Origin: Chromatiales bacterium
GTDB lineage: Bacteria; Pseudomonadota; Gammaproteobacteria; SZUA-152
Assembly (NCBI GenBank): GCA_026999335.1
Contig: JALTPW010001034.1
Span: 1 to 6,480, forward strand
Direction: 5' to 3'
Length of the DNA: 6,480 nt
Positions 1 to 5,900 of this stretch are shown in pieces. The notes beneath the pieces are model-generated. The model did no database searches and had not been told where the DNA came from. It saw only the letters and a list, made by a program, of their open reading frames with translations. A program made the position numbers and the translations under genes. The first letter of the stretch is position 1. Every line of letters starts with the position of its first letter.

Positions 1-114
1 AGGTCGCGTTCACGGTGACGGCCAACTGATATGGAATCACTCGTGTCTCTCTATCTCTTACAAATATAACGAAAGCGAAAGAGAAACACGGATCCTGTTT
101 CCGAGGAAATTTTT
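1..114 (+). other. Upstream flank: unresolved gene end plus leader of the multicopper oxidase gene
   Basis: Two frames could be the tail of an upstream gene. One reads VAFTVTAN and stops at 27-29; its codons all end in G or C, and it leaves a more A/T-rich spacer of about 85 bases before the oxidase. The other is open from base 2 to a TGA at 116-118, giving an ATGA overlap with the oxidase start, but its residues match no family I recognise. I cannot choose with confidence, though the change in composition after about base 30 favours the first. A 9-bp imperfect stem (42-50 with 80-90, two bulged bases) is present but has no T tract, so it is not a convincing terminator. Confidence 0.3.
103..107 (+). 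promoter_or_regulatory. Ribosome binding site of the multicopper oxidase gene
   Basis: GAGGA lies 7 bases before the ATG at 115. Upstream in this frame there is a TAA at 67-69 and no other start codon between it and 115, so this site fixes the start. Confidence 0.75.
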
Positions 115-1692
115 ATGACTTTCACTAGCTATAACAGCGCATTGTTTTGTGCCATCACACCGCTATTAATACTGTTGTCGGGATGTTCTCAAGACGAGCC
201 GCGCAATGAGAAAACGCAGGATATCGTGAGCAAGAATGTTCGCAGCTTACAGATCGCTCAGGACATCAATCCGGATCCACGCATTGTGGAGATCAATCTG
301 CAAGCGAAAGAAAGCACTATTGAAATTGCCCAGGGTGTTTTTTCGCGGGTCTATACCTATAACGGCGTGGTTCCCGGTCCGGTGATCAAAACCAATATCG
401 GCGACACTCTCATCGTACATTTCACTAATAATCTTCCCGAACCGACAACCATACACTGGCATGGTCTGCGTGTGCCGGCGGATATGGATGGCTCGACCTT
501 GTCACAACACCCGGTACAGCCCGGTCAATCATTTCGCTATGAATTCACAGTCAATGACCCTTCGCTGTTCTGGTATCACCCCCATGTGCGCACCGACGTA
601 CAGGTGGAGATGGGATTGGCCGGGGCGTTGCTGGTGTCGGATGACATCTCGCAGCAGCCACACCTGAAACCGCTCAGTGACATCAAGCAGGATATCTTGA
701 TTCTGGATGACATTCGCATCGAAGCGAGCAGTGAAATATCCCCGCAAGGTGACGGCAAACTCTTGTGGTTGGTTAACGGCCTGGAGTTGCCAAAAATGGA
801 GGTGATCTCCGCTGAGCCGCTACGCTGGCGGCTGGTCAATATTGCCAATGAACGTTATATGCGGATAGAAGTGCCGGAGCACAAACTGATCCGGGTGGGT
901 GGTGATGGTGGTTTGCTGGAAAAAGCGATCACCGGCCTTGATGATATCACCCTGGTTCCTGGTGAGCGTGCAGACATTGTGTTGACACCGGTGGGAAAGC
1001 TCGGCAGTGAATTGACCGTCTACCGTAAAAAAAGCGGCACGAGCAATGCTCGGTTCCCGTTGATGACCCTGGTGTTTATAGAGAGCGACTCTTCAGGGAA
1101 ATCCGCCGACACACTAGCCTTACCCGAAACACTACGCACCATAGAAACCATCGATATTACCGATGCGATTGAACAGACATTTGAGTTCAGCCATGGCACG
1201 CCCGATGCCGATAGCAATGTCAGCTTTCTCATCAATGGAAAGACCTTTGCCGAGCTGACACCACAAGATGCACCCGATGCCGGGGTCGGTGAAACCCAGA
1301 TATGGAATCTGGTAAATACCACTGCCATCGACCATCCCTTTCACCTACACGGGTTCTTTTTTCAGGTGCTGGAGACCATCACCAAAGACGCCGAAGGCAC
1401 AGTGATTTCAGCAAGCCCGGCACCTTATCTCGAAAACAAAGATACCGTCGATCTGCCACGCCGCCCTGGTATGAGCGGAACCACCACAACGGTCAGAGTG
1501 GCCGTTAGGTTTGATTCAGCAGGACGGACAAAGGAAGAGACCGTCGCCTATGGCGGCCTGGATGCCATTATTAGCGCTGACCTTGATAGAAATCTAAGAG
1601 GTCGTTCGGGTGGCTGGTTGTTTCACTGCCATATTTTGCCTCACGCCACACAGGGCATGATGTCCTATGTTGAAGTAGGGGGTGGCCAATGA
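115..1692 (+). CDS. Multicopper oxidase (laccase/CueO-like), predicted lipoprotein
   Basis: This 525-residue protein is a blue multicopper oxidase, a family that takes single electrons from a substrate (phenols, Cu(I), Fe(II), Mn(II) or bilirubin in different members) and reduces O2 to water. All copper ligand motifs are visible: HWHG at 114-117, HPH at 155-157, HPFHLHG at 407-413 and HCHILPH at 504-510. The type 1 copper ligands should be H407, C505, H510 and axial M515; the other eight His fill the type 2/3 cluster. Three cupredoxin-like parts fit roughly residues 55-180, 190-325 and 340-525. The N-terminus has a hydrophobic stretch ending in the lipobox LLSGC (C24), with Ser at +2, which predicts a lipoprotein sent to the outer membrane, periplasmic face. 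Oddly, there is no Lys or Arg before the lipobox. There is no Met-rich segment as in E. coli CueO, and about 30 extra residues (469-499) precede the last copper motif. Family is secure; substrate is not known. Confidence 0.95.
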   Translation: MTFTSYNSALFCAITPLLILLSGCSQDEPRNEKTQDIVSKNVRSLQIAQDINPDPRIVEINLQAKESTIEIAQGVFSRVYTYNGVVPGPVIKTNIGDTLIVHFTNNLPEPTTIHWHGLRVPADMDGSTLSQHPVQPGQSFRYEFTVNDPSLFWYHPHVRTDVQVEMGLAGALLVSDDISQQPHLKPLSDIKQDILILDDIRIEASSEISPQGDGKLLWLVNGLELPKMEVISAEPLRWRLVNIANERYMRIEVPEHKLIRVGGDGGLLEKAITGLDDITLVPGERADIVLTPVGKLGSELTVYRKKSGTSNARFPLMTLVFIESDSSGKSADTLALPETLRTIETIDITDAIEQTFEFSHGTPDADSNVSFLINGKTFAELTPQDAPDAGVGETQIWNLVNTTAIDHPFHLHGFFFQVLETITKDAEGTVISASPAPYLENKDTVDLPRRPGMSGTTTTVRVAVRFDSAGRTKEETVAYGGLDAIISADLDRNLRGRSGGWLFHCHILPHATQGMMSYVEVGGGQ

Positions 1693-1819
1693 CTGCCTTG
1701 CCTTTCCCTGACCGTCCCCCTCCTCATAAACTCCCATTCCTTTTCCCTCATGACAATGGCCATTCCCACATATAGAGGAAGATGAATTCTTTAATTGATT
1801 GATTTTACAAGGAGAAAAA
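1693..1819 (+). other. Intergenic region with C-rich, G-poor tract (possible Rho-utilisation region)
   Basis: By direct count, bases 1693-1770 contain 35 C and only 7 G in 78 bases, with many YC dinucleotides. Such a C-over-G stretch of about 70-80 bases just after a stop codon is the usual look of a Rho loading (rut) region. No hairpin with a T tract is seen, so an intrinsic terminator is absent. The rest of the gap (about 1771-1809) is A/T-rich and could hold a promoter, but no good pair of boxes stands out. The region may separate the oxidase transcript from the chelatase cluster or set their ratio. Confidence 0.35.
1810..1814 (+). promoter_or_regulatory. Ribosome binding site deciding the ExbB-like start
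   Basis: AGGAG lies 5 bases before the ATG at 1820 and 8 bases before a second ATG at 1823. It argues against the TTG at 1799, which lies upstream of this site and would place it inside the coding region. Either ATG could be used; the difference is one Met. Confidence 0.75.
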
Positions 1820-2401
1820 ATGATGAATACCACACAAATCGAGACACTGATGTATCAGCTATCCGGATTGCTACTGCCACCGGTGTTGCTGGTGATCACA
1901 CTGCTGTTTTTCTACGCTTTCTTTATCCTTGGCTATTTCGCCGCACAGTATCTGCAAAGAGGGCGTAATGGCCATCACTATCGCCAGGCGATTGACTCGC
2001 TGACAGGTCATAAATTTGTCCTGCGTCCCCGCCCGGTAAAAGGCTACCGTTTGTTCAGTCACTATCAGAACAATATAGGGAAAACCGTGACAGACCTTGA
2101 GATATTCGCGATCAAAGAGTTGGAAAATCAGCGCATTGTCACCCGTATAGCTCCGATGTTGGGGTTAGTGGCTACCATGATTCCCATGGGCCCTGCTTTG
2201 AAAGCACTGGCCGATGGCAACATTCAGGGCATTAGTGAAAATCTCATTGTTGCCTTCGCCGCAGTGATCTTTGGACTCATGACCGCCTCCATCACTTTTT
2301 GGACCGCCAGCGTCAAGAAACGTTGGTTCGTGGGTGAGTTGAATGACCTTCAGGTTTGTCTGGCAAAGCAGTCTGAGTTGAGAAAGGAGAAATCGTCATG
2401 A
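1820..2401 (+). CDS. MotA/TolQ/ExbB-family proton channel protein
   Basis: This 193-residue inner-membrane protein belongs to the MotA/TolQ/ExbB family, whose members form proton-conducting oligomers that drive work in the envelope through an ExbD/TolR-type partner. Three membrane segments are visible: about 16-40, 107-127 and 141-163, with a cytoplasmic loop of roughly 65 residues between the first two, as in ExbB. The second segment reads APMLGLVATMIPMGPAL (111-127), a variant of the ExbB/TolQ APMLGLLGT pattern with an IPMGP extension that I associate with the subfamily found beside DUF2149. T119 and T155 are polar residues in segments 2 and 3 that could line the channel, as Thr does in ExbB and TolQ. 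It overlaps the next gene by 4 bases (ATGA), so the two are almost certainly co-translated partners. No large N-terminal extension is present. Confidence 0.88.
   Translation: MMNTTQIETLMYQLSGLLLPPVLLVITLLFFYAFFILGYFAAQYLQRGRNGHHYRQAIDSLTGHKFVLRPRPVKGYRLFSHYQNNIGKTVTDLEIFAIKELENQRIVTRIAPMLGLVATMIPMGPALKALADGNIQGISENLIVAFAAVIFGLMTASITFWTASVKKRWFVGELNDLQVCLAKQSELRKEKSS
2385..2389 (+). promoter_or_regulatory. Ribosome binding site of the DUF2149 gene
   Basis: AGGAG lies inside the end of the ExbB-like gene, 8 bases before the ATG at 2398. The overlapping ATGA (2398-2401) together with this site indicates coupled translation of the two genes. Confidence 0.7.
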
Positions 2402-2730
2402 GACTGCTGCTGGATGAAGATGAAGCGCTTAACCCCATGCTTTCAGTCGCCAATCTGGTGGATGTTTTCCTGGTGGTTATTGCCGCACTGCTTATTGCTA
2501 TCGCCCAGAACCCCATGAACCCCTTCTCTTCAGATGATGTGACGGTGATCAAGAATCCCGGCCAGGCAGACATGGAGATCATTGTCAAAAAGGGTGAAAA
2601 AATTGAACACTATAAATCCAGTGGTGAAATTGGGCAGGGTGAAGGGTCACGAGCCGGCGTGGCCTATCGATTAAAGGATGGCTCAATGATCTACGTGCCG
2701 GAAACCACACCAATGACAGATAAAGAGTAA
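2398..2730 (+). CDS. DUF2149 protein, ExbD/TolR-like partner
   Basis: This 110-residue protein matches DUF2149 as I know it: a short acidic N-terminus (DEDEALNPML), one membrane segment at about 14-36, and a small extracytoplasmic domain containing NPG (53-55), the core MEIIVKKGEKIE and a GxAYRLxDGxMIYVPE ending. The layout, with a cytoplasmic N-terminus, single helix and small periplasmic domain, is that of ExbD/TolR. D22 sits in the helix (ANLVDVFLVV), matching the position of the proton-carrying Asp of ExbD/TolR. It overlaps the ExbB-like gene by 4 bases. I infer that the two form a proton-motive-force-using motor for the large chelatase encoded downstream. The family assignment rests on remembered sequence pattern; the motor role is inference. 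Confidence 0.85.
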   Translation: MRLLLDEDEALNPMLSVANLVDVFLVVIAALLIAIAQNPMNPFSSDDVTVIKNPGQADMEIIVKKGEKIEHYKSSGEIGQGEGSRAGVAYRLKDGSMIYVPETTPMTDKE

Positions 2731-2735
2731 ACATC

Positions 2736-2912
2736 ATGACAAAACAGCGCATAGCAGAACTGGATCAACTTGCCGCGGGCGCAATCGCTGAATGTACGTC
2801 TTTGGGTCAGGAGGATAATCCCGTTTTTGGCTTCTGGAAAGGCGTCAAAATGGTAATCGATGAGTTAAAGACGGATATTGAAACACGACAGAACCATCGT
2901 CTCCTCCAGTGA
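2736..2912 (+). CDS. Small protein of unknown function, 58 residues
   Basis: An ATG 5 bases after the DUF2149 stop opens a 58-residue frame ending in TGA at 2910-2912. AAGAG at 2723-2727 gives a spacing of 8. The sequence starts MTKQRIAELDQLAAGAIAEC and ends TRQNHRLLQ. It has no membrane segment and no signal peptide, so it should be cytoplasmic and largely helical. A central NPVFGFWKGVKMVIDELK stretch (28-45) looks like an amphipathic helix after a turn. I recognise no family. Its place in a tight run, with 5 bases before it and 11 after it, supports its being real and co-expressed with the chelatase. It could be an accessory of the channel complex or a translation-coupling leader for the next gene, which lacks a strong ribosome binding site of its own. 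Confidence 0.65.
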   Translation: MTKQRIAELDQLAAGAIAECTSLGQEDNPVFGFWKGVKMVIDELKTDIETRQNHRLLQ

Positions 2913-2923
2913 GTAACCTCCCT

Positions 2924-5900
2924 ATGTATATGAAATCAATATTGCTGATCGCCATGCTGACTTTGCTGGTAACAGTGAACGGATCCTCGGCCGACAACTC
3001 CATCCTGTCATCAGGTGTCGAGCATATATCTTCATTTTCTACTACAGCAAAACTTGCTGAGCCTACGGAAAAAGCTACAAAACAAGTCTTGTTAATGGAT
3101 ATTGGCCACACCAATAAACGCCGCCTGAATCTGTTGGAACAGAGTCTGGGCAGGTTTAATATTACAGTGAACACCCATAGCAAAAAAGAGTTGAACCATG
3201 CCCGCTTCATCGAGTTGATGACGATGTATGATCTGATCTTGCTGGAGGGGATGAGCCAGCTCGACAGCCAAAAAAACTTCGACCGTTATACCGATATTTT
3301 TGAACAAGATAAAACAACATCCATAATTTCCCTGCGCGATCCAAAAGGTAAATCGAATGCTAACATTACGGCAGATCAAGCCCAGGCGTTGGCTGCCTAT
3401 TATATCAATGGCGGCAGGGAAAACTTTAAAAATCTCGGTATCTTTATTGCCTCAAGTATTTTTTCATTGAGTAACGAGCAAGCAGCTACTGCAATTCCTA
3501 TGCCCGGTACAGGGTATTACCATCCAACAGTGAATGCCGTGCACACGCATAGCGCTGAACAAGATCCTGCCGAAGCGCTGATTGGCAGTGATAGCTCAGC
3601 ATTTTTCAAGTTACTGAGCCGCCAGAATGACAAACCAATGGTAGCGGTCACTTTCCATCGCGCGGCGCTTGAGACCGATAATATGGAAGTCATTGATGGT
3701 TTGATTGCACGACTCGAATCAATGGGGGCTTTTGCCTACGGCGTGTTTGAGCAGAGCATCGATGCAGAGAGCAACTACCTTTCCCTGCTAATGGATCCTT
3801 TAGCCAAGCCGGATATCGTGATCAACTACCGTACCATTCATTACGCAGAGAAGCATAGACAGGAGTTTGCAAAACTCAATATCCCTGTTATCCAGGCAAT
3901 CAATTATCAGGGAACAGTTGATGAGTATCGTGCCGATCATAGCGGCATCAGCCCCATGATGACGGCGTTTTTTCTGGTAATGCCGGAAACCGCCGGTACA
4001 ATTAACCCTGTTATCCTCGCAGCAAATTCCGATAAGGGACGTAAAACGGCGATACCCGAACAACTCGATATACTGGCAGAACGCGCCGTGAAACACGCCA
4101 GGCTGGCTCATCTTGAAAATGGCGAAAAAAAATTGGCCGTCATGGTGTGGAACTACCCGCCTGGAGAGCATAATATCGGTGCAGCTTATTTGAATGTCCC
4201 CACATCGTTAAAAAACAGTGTCGACAGCCTTCAACAAGCTGGTTATACCGTCAATACAGCTGACGAACAGTTTTTCATCGAAGGCGCGAATATGTTACTG
4301 CGTCCCGTCTATCGCAAGGAAGATGCCAGCCACTTGATTGACAAAGGATATGCTGACTATTTTTCCCTGTCAGACTATGAATCGTGGTTTGCTACTATCC
4401 CCCGGGAAATCCGGGACAGCATCAATCAGCGCTGGGGAACTCCAGACCAAAATAAACTGCTGACCGAGCGTAGCGGTAAGCAATATTTCATTATTCCACG
4501 AATAAAACTCGGCAACCTGATTGTACTGCCAAAGCCTTCTCGTTCCGACGGAGAAGACGAGAAGGCCAGCCTGTATCACAGTATGATTACACCTGTAAAT
4601 CACTACTACCTGGCAGTATATCTGTACGTCACCAGACAATACGGCGCCGATGCGATTATTCACTTTGGCACCCACGGATCGCAAGAGTGGCTACCCGGGA
4701 AAGAGCGTGGTCTCTGGGCCTGGGATCCCGGTAATCTGGCAATCGGCAATACCCCAATCATCTACCCCTATATTATCGACAATGTCGGAGAAGCAATGCA
4801 GGCCAAGCGCCGTGGCAGCGCGGCCATGATCAGTCATCTAACCCCGGGGTTTGCCCTAGCTGGTGTTTATCGCGAGTTGAGCGAGTTGCAGGAGCTGATC
4901 AACCAGCGAGTAATGTTAGACGAAGGCAGTGTACTTGAAGCCAATAGCAGGCGAATTATCGAAATTGTTGAAAGTGAAGGTTTGCTGGGTGATTTGGATA
5001 TCAACAAGGTAAATCTTGTGAATGATCTGGATCTTCATCTCGCTCAGGTACAAGATATCCTGCAGGATGTTGCAAGCCAGGCACAGCCTCTGGGGTTGCA
5101 CACCTTCGGAAACTCCCCACCTCAAGATCATGTGTTAACAACAATTGTTCAAATGCTGGGAAATAACGGCGAGAAAATTGGTTTTGCCGATCGGGCAGCG
5201 GAATATGAACGAGACAACGGATGGTCAACAGCTGAAGCGGAACAGATGGATAAATATAACGCTGTCAAACTGACGGCACTGCCCGGCTATGCGATGTTAA
5301 AACACTTCATTGTCGATCAACCCGACAATAAACCACCTGACAGCTTTGTCCAGCAGATCACAACAGCCCGTGACTACTGGCAGCGTTTTCATTCACTGCA
5401 GGAGACATCAAACCTGTTGCGTGCTCTTGATGGTGAGTTCATTGCCCCTTGTAACGGTAACGACCCGGTTCGCAATCCCGATGCAGTACCTACCGGGTGT
5501 AACCTAATTGGCTTTGACCCAGACAGGGTGCCGACGAGTAACGCCTGGGAGGTTGGCAGTCAATTGACGGAGCAGATTATCGCCGATTATTATCAGCGTC
5601 ACGGTAGATATCCTAAAAAACTGGCTTTTTCTTTGTGGTCACTGGAAACCATGCGTCACCATGGTGTACTGGAAGCACAGATTCTGGCAGCGCTGGGGGT
5701 TCGTCCTGTATGGAATGAAAATGGCCGCATAGTCGGCACCGGGATTATTCCTTCCAGTGAACTCAGGCGTCCACGCGTCGATGTGGTGGTGTCAGCTACC
5801 GGGCTTTATCGCGATGCTTTCCCCAATGTGATGTTACGTATTGCACAGGCGATAAAAGATATTTCAGCATTGAAAGAAGAAAGCAACCCGGTGTACAGAA

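Noticed and set aside
42..90. Imperfect hairpin (42-50 with 80-90) before the oxidase as a terminator or leader element
   Set aside because: The stem is bulged, the loop is long and no T tract follows; it may be chance pairing of CT-rich and GA-rich stretches.
1750..1776. Possible promoter ATGACA, 15 bases, TATAGA before the ExbB-like gene
   Set aside because: The spacer is too short and both boxes are imperfect, so it is not distinguishable from chance in an A/T-rich gap.
1799..1819. TTG start adding seven residues to the ExbB-like protein
   Set aside because: The AGGAG site at 1810-1814 lies inside this extension and is correctly placed for the ATG at 1820 or 1823.
1..1819. Fur box in the non-coding gaps, expected if the locus were for iron or haem uptake
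   Set aside because: No recognisable GATAATGATAATCATTATC-like site was found in 1-114 or 1693-1819; control may lie upstream of the window.
3800..4171. Minus-strand open frame of 123 codons, and others like it inside the CobN-like gene
   Set aside because: They are antisense to a continuous, motif-bearing coding frame, and their translations show no family features or good ribosome binding sites.
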